DNA of 64,000 nt from Euzebya sp. (GCF_964222135.1 NZ_CAXQBR010000065.1:62001-126000); one strand, 5' to 3'. Counted from the stretch's first letter, positions 52,808 to 61,107 are shown. Made by a program: numbers and translations. The notes: generated by a model not told the origin, from the sequence alone.

Positions 52808-54114
52808 GGGTAGACCGCCTCGACGTCCATCCGGCCGCCGGCCGCGTCGAAGTCGTCGGCGACCGCGCGCCGGAGTCCCTCGTCTGCCAGGTAGTCGAGC
52901 GCGGTCAGCCCCAGCGCCACCGCGCCGTCGACGACCGCCGCGTCGGCGGCCGGCGAGGCGGCGTGCCCCTCGAACTCCGGGGTGTGCAGCGACACGCCGA
53001 ACGGGGCGACGCCGATCATCGGGTGGATCGCGGGGACCCGGACGCTGACGTTCCCGAGGTCCGTCGACCCGGTCATCGCCGCCGGCACCACGTCGGGCGG
53101 GAGCAGCTGGCGACCGCGCCGGGCCGCGTTGACCGCGTAGCGGTTCGTCAGCGGGCCGTTCAGGCGCGTCGGCAGGTACACCGGCGTGACGTCCCACGTG
53201 ACCTCGACCCCGCACCCCGCCTGGGCGGCCGCGCCCTCGAAGATCGCGTCGACCCGGCGGCACAGCTCGGCGAGGGTCGAGGGCTCGGCGGAGCGGACGT
53301 AGAACTCGACCGCGGCCCGCTCGGGGACGATGTTCGGCTTCTGCCCGCCGTCGGTGAAGATGCCGTGGACCCTGTCGGTCGGGAGCATGTGCTGGCGCAG
53401 CTGGGCGATGCCCGTGTAGGCCTGCACCGCCGCGTCGAGGGCGTTGCGGCCGAGGAACGGCATGGCCGAGGCGTGGGTGCTCATGCCGGTGAACACCGCT
53501 TCGACGGTCCGCACGCCGATGAAGGGGTGGCTCGCGATGTCGGCGAAGAAGGGGTGCAGCATCACCGCGGCGTCGACCTCGTCGAACCCGCCGGCGCGGG
53601 CGATGACCTCCTTGCCGCCGCCGCCCTCCTCCGCGGGGGTGCCGATCAGCTCGACGGACCCGCCGACCTGGGAGACCACGGCGGCCGCGGCGAGGAAGCC
53701 GCCCACGGCCGTGGTGCAGATCACGTTGTGGCCGCAGGCGTGCCCGATGCCCGGCAGCGCGTCGTACTCGGCGAGGAACGCCACGCGGGGCCGTCCCTCC
53801 CCCGCGCGGGCGTGCACGGCGGTGTCGAGGCCGTAGGCCGGCGCGGTCACCTCGTGCCCGCGGTCGCGCAGGAACGCGGCCACCGCGGCCGCGGCGTGGT
53901 GCTCGGCGTACCCGAGCTCGGGATGGGCGTGGATGTCGTGGGACAGCGCGACGAGGTCGTCGCCCGCGTCGACCACCGCGGCCTCGAGCGCGTCGGCCAC
54001 CGCGGCGGGGGCGCCGTCGTAGGGCGACTGGACCGCGGCGCCGCCGGCAGAGGTGATGCGCGCGACGAGGCGCTGGAGGAACTCGGTGTAGTCCGGGGGC
54101 GTGGGCGTGCTCAC
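52804..54114 (-). CDS. M20 family amidohydrolase/aminoacylase
   Basis: A 436-residue metallohydrolase of the M20D (AbgB/aminobenzoyl-glutamate, hippurate) group. Metal-binding and catalytic segments are LSHDIHAHPELGYAEH, EYDALPGIGHACGHNV and GTPAEEGGGGKEV. The dimerisation domain in between is intact. It hydrolyses an N-acyl or aminobenzoyl amino acid in the cytosol; the substrate is not known. The GTG at 54114 has TACGGT 6 nt upstream on this strand (54126-54121), suggesting a leaderless start beside the large inverted repeat. It is the first gene of the operon. Confidence 0.9.
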   Translation of the reverse strand: MSTPTPPDYTEFLQRLVARITSAGGAAVQSPYDGAPAAVADALEAAVVDAGDDLVALSHDIHAHPELGYAEHHAAAAVAAFLRDRGHEVTAPAYGLDTAVHARAGEGRPRVAFLAEYDALPGIGHACGHNVICTTAVGGFLAAAAVVSQVGGSVELIGTPAEEGGGGKEVIARAGGFDEVDAAVMLHPFFADIASHPFIGVRTVEAVFTGMSTHASAMPFLGRNALDAAVQAYTGIAQLRQHMLPTDRVHGIFTDGGQKPNIVPERAAVEFYVRSAEPSTLAELCRRVDAIFEGAAAQAGCGVEVTWDVTPVYLPTRLNGPLTNRYAVNAARRGRQLLPPDVVPAAMTGSTDLGNVSVRVPAIHPMIGVAPFGVSLHTPEFEGHAASPAADAAVVDGAVALGLTALDYLADEGLRRAVADDFDAAGGRMDVEAVYP

Positions 54115-54163
54115 GTGCGCACCGTAGCCGGTCCGTCGCGGTCCCCGTCGTGCCGCGTGCCCC

Positions 54164-54231
54164 CACGCCCCTGTCTGTGTCGGTGGGCCCGCCACGGTGG
54201 CGGGTCCACCGACACACCGCGGTGGGGCGTG
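54164..54231. promoter_or_regulatory. 68-bp nested inverted repeat between the M20 gene and hmgA
   Basis: The inner arms TGTGTCGGTGGGCCCGCCA (54176-54194) and TGGCGGGTCCACCGACACA (54198-54216) are complementary over 19 positions but for one wobble-like mismatch, around a CGG loop. The outer arms CACGCCCC (54164-54171) and GGGGCGTG (54224-54231) are perfect. It sits in the 203-bp divergent region, between the promoter boxes of M20 and hmgA. It might be an operator, cruciform or RNA-based attenuator; none can be chosen. Confidence 0.8.
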
Positions 54232-54250
54232 CGCACAGCGCGCACCGGTG

Positions 54251-54279
54251 TTCACCTGGCGTCCGGGCTGTCGTAGGGT
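54251..54279 (+). promoter_or_regulatory. Probable hmgA promoter
   Basis: TTCACC (54251-54256) and TAGGGT (54274-54279) are separated by 17 bp, the ideal spacing for the housekeeping sigma factor. Transcription would start around 54286, leaving a short leader of about 32 nt before the hmgA GTG at 54318. Confidence 0.45.
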
Positions 54280-54317
54280 CACCCCGCGCCGCCGTCGACC
54301 GACCCAGGAGCCCCGCC

Positions 54318-55631
54318 GTGCAGGACGAGCCGCCGTTCGGATCCCTCACCTACCAGACCGGCTTCGGCAACGAGTTCACCTCCGAAGCCGAGCCCGGTGC
54401 GCTGCCCGAGGGGCAGAACAACCCGCAGCGGCCCCCGCTCGGGCTCTACACCGAGCAGCTCAGCGGCACCGCGTTCACGGTCCCGAACGCGCGCAACCGG
54501 CGGACGTGGCTGTACCGCATCCGCCCGTCGGTCCGCCACGCGTGGCGCTTCACCGAGATCGACAGCCCGTGGATCGCGAGCGGCCCGGACCGCGATGGCG
54601 ACCCGCCGATCGGCCAGCTCCGCTGGGACCCGCCGCCGTTCCCGGACGAGGCGACGACGTTCCTCTCCGGGCTGCGCACGGTCGCGACCAACGGCGACGT
54701 CCGCACCCAGGTCGGCATGGCCGCCCACGTGTACATGGCGACGACGTCGATGGAGACGACCTACTGCTACGACGCCGACGGCGAGCTCGCGATCCTCCCC
54801 CAGGAGGGGCGGCTGCGCCTCCACACCGAGTGCGGGCGCCTCGACGTGTCGCCCGGCGAGCTGGCGGTCATCCCCCGCGGGATGAAGTTCCGCGTCGTCC
54901 TGGTCGACGAGCGCGCCCGCGGCTACGTCTGCGAGAACTACGGCACGGCCCTCGAGCTGCCCGAGCGCGGCCCGATCGGCGCCAACGGCCTGGCCAACCC
55001 CCGGGACTTCCGCCACCCCGTGGCCGCCTACGAGGACCGCGACCTCGACGGCGAGCTGGTCGTCAAGTTCGACGGGCGGCTGTTCTCCTGCCCCCTCGAC
55101 CACTCACCCCTCGACGTCGTCGGGTGGCACGGCAACCACGTCCCCTACGTCTACGACCTCTCGACGTTCAACGTGATCGGGTCGATCAGCTTCGACCACC
55201 CCGACCCGTCGATCTTCACGGTGCTCACGTCGCCGTCCCCCGATCCCGGCGTGGCCAACGTCGACGTCGTCGTGTTCACCGACCGGTGGCTGGTGGGGGA
55301 GCACACCTTCCGGCCCCCCTGGTACCACTCGAACACCATGAGCGAGTTCATGGGGATCGTCCACGGCGTCTACGACGCGAAGGAGGAGGGGTTCAGCCCC
55401 GGCGGGATGAGCCTGCACAACCAGCTGTTCCCCCACGGCCCGGACCACGACGCGTGGCTGAAGGCGACGTCGTCGGACCTCGAGCCGCAGAAGCTCTCGG
55501 ACACCCTCAGCTTCATGTTCGAGACCCGCTACCCCCTGGTCCCGACCGCCTACGCGAGCTCGATCCCCCAGCTGCAGGACGACTACCCCACGGTCTGGCA
55601 CGGCCTCGAGCGCCACTTCGAGCGTCGGTGA
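54318..55631 (+). CDS. hmgA: Homogentisate 1,2-dioxygenase
   Basis: A 437-residue Fe(II) dioxygenase that opens the homogentisate ring to maleylacetoacetate in tyrosine/phenylalanine breakdown. Typical segments are YQTGFGNEFTSEA, RGYVCENYGTALELPERGPIGANGLANPRDF and the iron-ligand region WYHSNTMSEFMG with GGMSLHNQLFPHGPDHDA. The GTG at 54318 has CCAGGAG 7 nt upstream. The rest of the pathway (hpd, maiA, fahA) is not adjacent, so regulation or the pathway completion must lie elsewhere. Confidence 0.97.
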   Translation: MQDEPPFGSLTYQTGFGNEFTSEAEPGALPEGQNNPQRPPLGLYTEQLSGTAFTVPNARNRRTWLYRIRPSVRHAWRFTEIDSPWIASGPDRDGDPPIGQLRWDPPPFPDEATTFLSGLRTVATNGDVRTQVGMAAHVYMATTSMETTYCYDADGELAILPQEGRLRLHTECGRLDVSPGELAVIPRGMKFRVVLVDERARGYVCENYGTALELPERGPIGANGLANPRDFRHPVAAYEDRDLDGELVVKFDGRLFSCPLDHSPLDVVGWHGNHVPYVYDLSTFNVIGSISFDHPDPSIFTVLTSPSPDPGVANVDVVVFTDRWLVGEHTFRPPWYHSNTMSEFMGIVHGVYDAKEEGFSPGGMSLHNQLFPHGPDHDAWLKATSSDLEPQKLSDTLSFMFETRYPLVPTAYASSIPQLQDDYPTVWHGLERHFERR

Positions 55632-55822
55632 CCGACCCTCGCCCGCCCACCCCTCCTGCTCCCCCTCCTGCGCACGGATCGACCACGATCGCTCACGGGA
55701 GGGAGCCCGCCGGTGGGCGATGTGTGCGGCCGGGTCAGTCGGGACGCGGGGTCTGGGCACCCAGGCGAGCGCTGGCCACGACCCGGGTGGTCGATCCGTG
55801 CGGGGGAGGGGAGGGTGAGGGC

Positions 55823-56101
55823 ATGGCCGAGCTGATCCGCCGCCGACTCCGCGTGACCGGGCACGTCCAGGGGGTGTTCTTCCGCGCCTCCACCCGGGAC
55901 GTCGCGGAGGAGGTGGGGGTCACCGGGTGGGTCCGCAACGACCCCGACGGGGCGGTGACCGCCGAGCTGCAGGGATCCGCCGACGCGGTCGAGGCCGTCG
56001 CGCGGTTCTGCCACGACGGCCCACCGCACGCCCGGGTCGACGGCCTCGCCGCAGACGACATCCCGGTGGTCGAGGGGGAGACGGGGTTCAGGACGCGCTA
56101 G
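55823..56101 (+). CDS. acyP: Acylphosphatase
   Basis: A 92-residue enzyme of the alpha/beta sandwich type. RRLRVTGHVQGVFFRAST carries the catalytic Arg, and VTGWVRNDPDGAVTAELQG carries the catalytic Asn. It hydrolyses acyl phosphates such as acetyl phosphate. The upstream 191 bp after hmgA contain no other gene; GGGAGGGGAGGGTGAGG stands directly before the ATG. It converges with the CoA ligase gene; a small GC-rich hairpin sits between them. Confidence 0.93.
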   Translation: MAELIRRRLRVTGHVQGVFFRASTRDVAEEVGVTGWVRNDPDGAVTAELQGSADAVEAVARFCHDGPPHARVDGLAADDIPVVEGETGFRTR

Positions 56102-56107
56102 ACCCTC

Positions 56108-56124
56108 CGCGCCAGACCGGCGCG
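56108..56124. terminator. Short hairpin between acyP and the CoA ligase
   Basis: CGCGCC (56108-56113) pairs with GGCGCG (56119-56124) around a five-base loop, in the 30 bp between two convergent stops. Short, and without a T-run, so only a weak candidate bidirectional terminator. Confidence 0.35.
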
Positions 56125-56131
56125 TCCTCCC

Positions 56132-57697
56132 CTACCCCTCCGTCGCCTGGTCCTTCAGCACCCGGCGCAGGATCTTGCCGGAGGCCGACTTGGGGATCTC
56201 GTCGACGACGTGGATCTGGCGGATCTGCTTGTAGTGGGCGACCTGCTCGGCGACGAAGGCCATGACGTCCGCCGGCTCGAGGGACGCACCGGCCTTGGCG
56301 ACGACGTACCCGACGGGGATCTCCCCGGCCTCGTCGTCGGCCAGCCCGATGACCGCCGCGTCCGCCACGTCCGGGTGGGTCAGCAGCAGGGCCTCGAGCT
56401 CGGCCGGCGGGACCTGGAAGCCCTTGTACTTGATGAGCTCCTTCAGCCGGTCGACGATGTAGACGTGCCCGTCGGCGTCGATCCGGGCGATGTCGCCGGT
56501 GTGCAGCCAGCCGTCGTCGTCGATCGTCGCGGCGGTCGCCTCGGGGTTGTTCAGGTACCCCTTCATCACCTGCGGCCCGCGGACCCACAGCTCGCCGTCG
56601 GCGTCGGTCCCGAGCGACTCCCCCGACACCGGGTCGACGATCGCGCACTCGGTGTTCGGGGCGGTCACGCCGACCGAGCCGGGCTTGTAGCCGCCCGGCG
56701 GCGTCATGTGGCTGACGGGGGACAGCTCGGTCATGCCGTAGCCCTGCACGACCTCACAGCCCAGCCGGCGGGCGGCCTCCTCGCCGACCTCCGCCGACAG
56801 GGGCGCGGCGCCCGAGACGATCTGGTCGAGGGCCGACAGGTCGTAGTCGTCCACCAGCGGGTGCTTGGCCAGCGCGACCACGATCGGCGGCGCCACGTAC
56901 GCCCGGGTGCAGCCGTGGCGGTCGTTCAGCTGCAGGAACTGCTCGAGGTCGAAGCGCGGCATCGTGATGATGGTCGCGCCGACCCGCAGGCCGGCGTTCA
57001 TCAGCACCTGCATCCCGTAGATGTGGAAGAACGGCAGCACCGCGACGAGGGACTCGTCCTCGGTGAGGTCCGCCGCCGACACGGTCTGGGCGATGTTGGC
57101 GATCAGGTTGCGGTGGGTCAGGACCACGCCCTTCGACAACCCGGTCGTCCCCGAGGAGTAGGGCAGCACGACGACGTCGTCGTCAGCGACCTCCACCTGC
57201 TCGGCCAGCGGCGAGCCGAACAGCTCTGACACGTGGCGGGCCCCCTCCACCTCGTCGAGGGTGTACACCTCGGTGACCGAGGTGCCCTCCACGGCGGTCT
57301 GGGCGGTGCCGAGGAACATGCCGATCGTCACCAGGATCGTGGCGCCGGAGTCGGTCAACTGGTGGTGGACCTCGCTCGCGGTGTAGGTCGGGTTGATCGT
57401 CGTGACCGCCCCGCCGGCCCGCGCGACGCCGTGGAAGACGATCGCGTACTCCGGGAGGTTGGGTGCCATGACCGCGAGCACGTCGCCCGGCCCGAACCCC
57501 CTCGCCCGCAGGCCGCCGGCCAGCGCGGCGATCCCGCCGGCGAGCTGGGCGTAGGTGAGGGTCCGCCCGGACGGCCCGTCGATCAGGGCGGGCTTGTCGC
57601 CGAGCCCCGCGGCCCGCTCCAACACGTACGGGGTCAGCGCCCCGCCGGGGATCTCGGCGTCGGGGAGGGGGCTCGCGTGCACGATCAGCTCTGGCAT
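56132..57697 (-). CDS. 4-coumarate--CoA ligase-like AMP-dependent synthetase
   Basis: A 521-residue acyl/aryl-CoA synthetase. Core motifs are LPYSSGTTGLSKGVVLTH (P-loop), VVQGYGMTELSP (A5), LHTGDIARIDADGHVYIVDRLKELIKYKGFQVPPAEL (A8/box II) and the C-terminal Lys in PKSASGKILRR. The box-II LKELIKYKG is typical of 4-coumarate:CoA ligase-like enzymes, so aromatic or medium-chain acids are likely substrates. The start ATG at 57697 is the first Met of the conserved frame. tRNA-Sec lies 81 bp upstream of it, in the same orientation. Confidence 0.93.
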   Translation of the reverse strand: MPELIVHASPLPDAEIPGGALTPYVLERAAGLGDKPALIDGPSGRTLTYAQLAGGIAALAGGLRARGFGPGDVLAVMAPNLPEYAIVFHGVARAGGAVTTINPTYTASEVHHQLTDSGATILVTIGMFLGTAQTAVEGTSVTEVYTLDEVEGARHVSELFGSPLAEQVEVADDDVVVLPYSSGTTGLSKGVVLTHRNLIANIAQTVSAADLTEDESLVAVLPFFHIYGMQVLMNAGLRVGATIITMPRFDLEQFLQLNDRHGCTRAYVAPPIVVALAKHPLVDDYDLSALDQIVSGAAPLSAEVGEEAARRLGCEVVQGYGMTELSPVSHMTPPGGYKPGSVGVTAPNTECAIVDPVSGESLGTDADGELWVRGPQVMKGYLNNPEATAATIDDDGWLHTGDIARIDADGHVYIVDRLKELIKYKGFQVPPAELEALLLTHPDVADAAVIGLADDEAGEIPVGYVVAKAGASLEPADVMAFVAEQVAHYKQIRQIHVVDEIPKSASGKILRRVLKDQATEG

Positions 57698-57777
57698 GGG
57701 GTGTGGGTCCTCGCTCGTCGGTGCCTCGGGCGTGGCATCGTGCCCGATCTCGGAGCGCCGGTCACGCCGCTGTCCAG

Positions 57778-57870
57778 CGGAGGCGGACGGGAATCGAACC
57801 CGCCAGGACGACCGAGTCGCCCTCGTCGGTTTTGAAGACCGCGGGGCCCACCAGGAACCCAGACGCCTCC
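57778..57870 (-). tRNA. selC: tRNA-Sec (anticodon TCA)
   Basis: 93 nt. The 5' end GGAGGCG pairs with CGCCTCC at the 3' end (57779-57785 on the plus strand), with an eighth T-C position. The D-side segment CTGGGTTCCTGGTGGGC is typical of selenocysteine tRNAs. The anticodon loop CTTCAAA has TCA at 57835-57833. A long variable arm (GACGA with TCGTC) and the T-loop GCGGG-TTCGATT-CCCGT follow; discriminator G, no encoded CCA. The 8+5 acceptor/T-arm pattern and long variable arm distinguish it from suppressor tRNAs. It implies a working UGA-to-Sec system in the genome. Confidence 0.95.
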
Positions 57871-57920
57871 CAGGCGGCCGAGCGTAGCCCGCGGGGCGGC
57901 GGCCACTACGCTGGAGGGCC

Positions 57921-58790
57921 ATGGCTGACCCTCTCATCCGCTGGACCGCCGAGGTCCCCGCGCTCAGGCGGCCCGTCCTGGTCGTGTCGATGGACGGGTT
58001 CATCGACGCCGGCGAAGCCGCGTCCAACGCCGCCATGTTCCTGCGCCACCGGTGGGCGGCCGACCCCGTCGCCACGTTCGACCGGGACACGTTCATCGAC
58101 TTCCGCGCCCGCCGGCCGACGTCGGTCATCGACAACGGCGTGCTGCGGCGCATCGAGTTCGGCGACCTCGCCGTGCTGGTCGCGAAGGTCCCCGACGCCC
58201 CCCACGACGCGGTGTTCCTGCTCGGTCCCGAGCCGGACATGCGCTGGGAGCGGTTCTGCGACTGCGTCGTCGACCTGTGCCGCGGCCTCGGGGTGGAGGC
58301 CGCGCTCGGGCTCGGGGCCTACCCCGCGGCGGCACCGCACACCCGGCCCACCCAGATCGTGTCCGCCGTCAACGTCGCCGCCGGCGACCTGGTGCCGACG
58401 GCCGCGCGGGTCCCGGGCTACACCGGACCGGTCGGAGCCCAGATCGTGCTGCAGCACCGCCTCGGCGAGGCCGGCATCCCCGCCGTGGGCCTGTGGGCGG
58501 AGGTGCCGCACTACATCTCGGCGAACGCCCACCCCTCCTCCGCCCTGGCGTTGGTCCAGGTGGTGGCCGAGACCTTCGGGGTCGCGGTCGACACCGGTGA
58601 GCTCGAGCTGGCCGCCGCCGCCCACGACGCGCAGGTCGACGAGGCCGTCGCCGACCACCCCGACGCGGCGGAGATGGTCCCGCGCCTCGCGGCGCACGTC
58701 GACGCGGGCGGGGCGACCCAGCAGGTGCCGTCCGGCGACGACCTGGCCGCCGAGATCGAGCGGTTCCTGTCCGAGCGCAACGACCAGTAG
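57921..58790 (+). CDS. PAC2 family protein (proteasome assembly chaperone-like)
   Basis: A 289-residue protein of the PAC2 family, whose eukaryotic relatives help assemble the proteasome and whose actinobacterial members are often encoded near Pup-proteasome genes. Recognisable segments are PVLVVSMDGFIDAGEAASNAAMFL, DNGVLRRIEFGDLAVLVAKVPD and GLWAEVPHYISANAHPSSALALV. Its neighbours include Bpa further downstream (60166). TACGCT (57907-57912) lies 8 nt before the ATG, so the start is probably leaderless. It is divergent from tRNA-Sec. Confidence 0.88.
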   Translation: MADPLIRWTAEVPALRRPVLVVSMDGFIDAGEAASNAAMFLRHRWAADPVATFDRDTFIDFRARRPTSVIDNGVLRRIEFGDLAVLVAKVPDAPHDAVFLLGPEPDMRWERFCDCVVDLCRGLGVEAALGLGAYPAAAPHTRPTQIVSAVNVAAGDLVPTAARVPGYTGPVGAQIVLQHRLGEAGIPAVGLWAEVPHYISANAHPSSALALVQVVAETFGVAVDTGELELAAAAHDAQVDEAVADHPDAAEMVPRLAAHVDAGGATQQVPSGDDLAAEIERFLSERNDQ

Positions 58791-58803
58791 GGCGGAGGCG
58801 CTC

Positions 58804-59235
58804 CTACCTGGTCACGCGCTCGACCCCGACGTTGAACATGCGCACCCGCGACTCGGCCACCAGCCGGTGATCCTCGTCGGTGATCCCGATGCGCCACAGC
58901 TGCACCGAGCGGCCGACGTGCACCGGGGTGGCGGTGGCGGTCAGCACGCCGCCGCGGGCGGAGGACAGGAAGTCGGTGTGGTTGGACTGCCCGACCGATC
59001 CGGCGTCGTCGGAGCCGGTCATCTCCCGGATGGCCAAGACCGCCCCGAAGCTCGCGACGGTCTCGGCCATCGCGCAGTAGACCCCGCCGTGGACGAGGCC
59101 GTAGGGCTGGGTGTGCCGCTCGGTCACGACGAGGCGGGCGACCACGCGCTCGGCGGTGATCTCCACCATCTCGAGGCCGAGGTGGTCGTCGAAGGCGCCG
59201 CGCACGGCGGTGAGGTCCTCGGGGGTCTGGTCCAT
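58804..59235 (-). CDS. PaaI-like hotdog-fold thioesterase
   Basis: A 143-residue hotdog-fold protein. The central helix with the catalytic-type residues is QPYGLVHGGVYCAMAETVAS, and the family signature SVGQSNHTDFLS follows. It would hydrolyse an acyl-CoA thioester in the cytosol. It converges with the PAC2 gene, 13 bp between stops. TAGGAT (59250-59245 on this strand) lies 9 nt before the ATG. Confidence 0.88.
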   Translation of the reverse strand: MDQTPEDLTAVRGAFDDHLGLEMVEITAERVVARLVVTERHTQPYGLVHGGVYCAMAETVASFGAVLAIREMTGSDDAGSVGQSNHTDFLSSARGGVLTATATPVHVGRSVQLWRIGITDEDHRLVAESRVRMFNVGVERVTR

Positions 59236-59315
59236 GGGGGCGCGATCCTAGGGCCCGCCGCCGAGGTGGCCCAACCGGGGCTGAGCCGGTTGCCGCGCTG
59301 TCTAGCCTGGGGGCC

Positions 59316-60125
59316 ATGGACGTGCTGGTGAGAGACGTCGGTGAGGCCGACTTCGCAGAGATCGTCGTCGAGGGGTCGAAGACCCGACCGGTCGTGGTGG
59401 ACTTCTGGGCGGAGTGGTGCGGCCCGTGCCGCCAGCTGTCCCCCGCGCTCGAGGAGGCGGCTCAGCGCCACGTCGGCGAGGTCGACGTGGTCAAGGTCGA
59501 CGTCGACGCCAACCCCCGCCTGGCCCAGACCTTCCGCGTCCAGGGCATCCCCGCCGTCAAGGCGTTCGCCGGCGGCCGTGTGGTGAACGAGTTCACGGGG
59601 CTGCAGCCGCCGCAGGTCATCGAGCAGTTCTTCGCCGCGCTCGCCCCGTCGGAGGCCGACCGCCTCGTCGCCGAGGCCGGCACCGACCCGGCCCGCGCCG
59701 AGGACCTGTACCGCTCGGCCATGGCGGCCGAGGTCGACCACCCGGGAGCCGCCGTCGGGCTGGCGTCGCTGCTGGCCGACCGCGGCGACGTCGACGAGGC
59801 CCGCGAGGTGCTCGCGAAGGCCCGTCCGACCGACGAGGTGCAGCGCCTCGGCGCGAGGCTCGACCTGGAGGGCGTCGGGTCGGACCTCGACGCCCTGGCC
59901 GTGGCGGTGGAGGGCGGTGACGTCGAGTCCCGTCCCGAGCTGGGACGCGCCCTCGCCGCCGCCGGACGCCACGACGAGGCCATCGAGGTGCTGCTCGACG
60001 CCGTGCGGCTCCCCGCGACGCGCGAGGACGGCCGCGAGGCGCTGCTCGCGGTGTTCACCGCCCTGGGGCCCGACGACCCCCGCGTCCGGGCCGCGCGACC
60101 GAAGCTGGCCTCCGCCCTCTTCTGA
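59316..60125 (+). CDS. Thioredoxin-TPR protein (YbbN/CnoX-like)
   Basis: A 269-residue protein. Residues about 1-110 form a thioredoxin fold with the standard redox site FWAEWCGPCRQ (C-G-P-C) and the cis-Pro segment GIPAVKAFAGG. The remainder is four or five TPR-like helical repeats (EDLYRSAMAAEVDHPGAAVGLASLLADRGDVDEAREVL). Proteins of this kind (YbbN/CnoX) are chaperones that hold substrates and protect them during oxidative stress. TAGCCT (59303-59308) ends 7 nt before the ATG, so translation is probably leaderless. Confidence 0.92.
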   Translation: MDVLVRDVGEADFAEIVVEGSKTRPVVVDFWAEWCGPCRQLSPALEEAAQRHVGEVDVVKVDVDANPRLAQTFRVQGIPAVKAFAGGRVVNEFTGLQPPQVIEQFFAALAPSEADRLVAEAGTDPARAEDLYRSAMAAEVDHPGAAVGLASLLADRGDVDEAREVLAKARPTDEVQRLGARLDLEGVGSDLDALAVAVEGGDVESRPELGRALAAAGRHDEAIEVLLDAVRLPATREDGREALLAVFTALGPDDPRVRAARPKLASALF

Positions 60126-60130
60126 GCCGG

Positions 60131-60157
60131 TTGCCCGGCGGCGCGTCCGGTTAGGCT
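60131..60157 (+). promoter_or_regulatory. Probable bpa promoter for a leaderless transcript
   Basis: TTGCCC (60131-60136) and TAGGCT (60152-60157) are 15 bp apart. The next base pair 8 nt on is the A of the ATG at 60166, so the mRNA likely starts at or within two bases of the start codon. No ribosome binding site is visible. Confidence 0.45.
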
Positions 60158-60165
60158 CGGACCCT

Positions 60166-60669
60166 ATGGTCGAACACGTTGAGGTCGTCGAGGACGACGA
60201 GCCCGTCGAGGGCGAGGTCGAGGGTGTGGCCGAGGAGCCCGAGCCCGAGCCGATGATCACCGAGCCGGGCAAGCTCATGCGCATCGCGGTGATGCTGCGG
60301 GAGGTGCAGGAGGAGGCCCGGCGAGCCGAGGCCGACGAATCCGGTCGGGTCCGGTTGCGCAAGGTCCACGAGCGCGCCCTCGGCGAGCTGTGCGAGGTCC
60401 TGAGCGCCGACCTGCAGTCCGAGCTCGGGCAGTTCACGTTCGACTTCGACACCGAGACGCCCTCCCAGAGCGAGATCCTGATCGCCCAGGCCCAGCTGAT
60501 CGGGTGGTTGGAGGGCCTCTTCCAGGGCATCCAGGCCGCGATCTTCAACCAGCAGGCGGCCGCGCGGAAGCAGCTCGAGGCCATGCGCCAGCGCGGGTTG
60601 CCCGCGGGGCCGCTGCAGGGCGGCGACGGCGAGCAGCAGCGCGAGCGCGCGCCCGGCAACTACCTCTGA
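60166..60669 (+). CDS. bpa: Bpa/PafE-type bacterial proteasome activator
   Basis: A 167-residue protein of the Bpa (DUF2587, Rv3780-like) family. An acidic N-terminal tail of about 30 residues is followed by a helical core (RLRKVHERALGELCEVLSADLQSELG, SEILIAQAQLIGWLEGLFQGIQ). The C-terminus is PGNYL; family members end in a hydrophobic-Tyr-Leu tail, GQYL in mycobacteria, that docks in the 20S proteasome and opens its gate. Here Gln is replaced by Asn. Bpa gives ATP-independent degradation of certain proteins. The proteasome genes are not in this window. Confidence 0.9.
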   Translation: MVEHVEVVEDDEPVEGEVEGVAEEPEPEPMITEPGKLMRIAVMLREVQEEARRAEADESGRVRLRKVHERALGELCEVLSADLQSELGQFTFDFDTETPSQSEILIAQAQLIGWLEGLFQGIQAAIFNQQAAARKQLEAMRQRGLPAGPLQGGDGEQQRERAPGNYL

Positions 60670-60757
60670 CGGCGGTGCCGGTTGCGCGCCGGCCGGCGCG
60701 CTCCGATAGCCTCTGGCCCTCGCCGAGCCGCGAGGGACGACAAGGAGTCTGAGGAGC

Positions 60758-61105
60758 ATGGGTCGCGCACGAGAGCACTGGGAGCAGCTCAGGGCGGCGT
60801 TGGAGTCCGTCGACGTGGAGGCCATCGGCACGCTCTACGCGCCCGACGCGGTGTGGCTCGAGCCCCAGAACCCGCCCCACGAGACCGCCAAGCTGATCCA
60901 GGCCTACCTCAGCTCGTGGATGCAGGCGCGTGACGGCATCGACGTCTCCACCAAGCGCCTGCTCGAGTCCGAGGACGGCAGCTTCGTCGCCGTCGAGTGG
61001 GCCGTGTCGTACACCGCGGCGGGTCGTCGCTGGAACTCACTGCCCCGGTCCTCATGGATCGAGGTCGGCGACGACGGCATCACCTACCAGCGGGACTACT
61101 ACTAG
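60758..61105 (+). CDS. SnoaL/NTF2-like protein
   Basis: A 115-residue protein with an NTF2-like cone fold: a long N-terminal helix (REHWEQLRAALESVDVEAIGTLYAPDAVWLEP) leading to a curved beta-sheet (SFVAVEWAVSYTAAGRRWN). These act as small isomerases, hydrolases or ligand-binding proteins; no catalytic residue is certain. AAGGAG is about 10 nt before the ATG. TTGCGC (60682-60687) and TAGCCT (60707-60712) are loosely spaced promoter candidates. It converges with a hotdog-fold gene. Confidence 0.82.
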   Translation: MGRAREHWEQLRAALESVDVEAIGTLYAPDAVWLEPQNPPHETAKLIQAYLSSWMQARDGIDVSTKRLLESEDGSFVAVEWAVSYTAAGRRWNSLPRSSWIEVGDDGITYQRDYY

Positions 61106-61107
61106 GT

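Noticed and set aside
57778-57870. A UGA suppressor tRNA or pseudo-tRNA rather than tRNA-Sec
   Set aside because: The long variable arm, the D-arm sequence and the extended acceptor stem are Sec-specific; all stems pair well.
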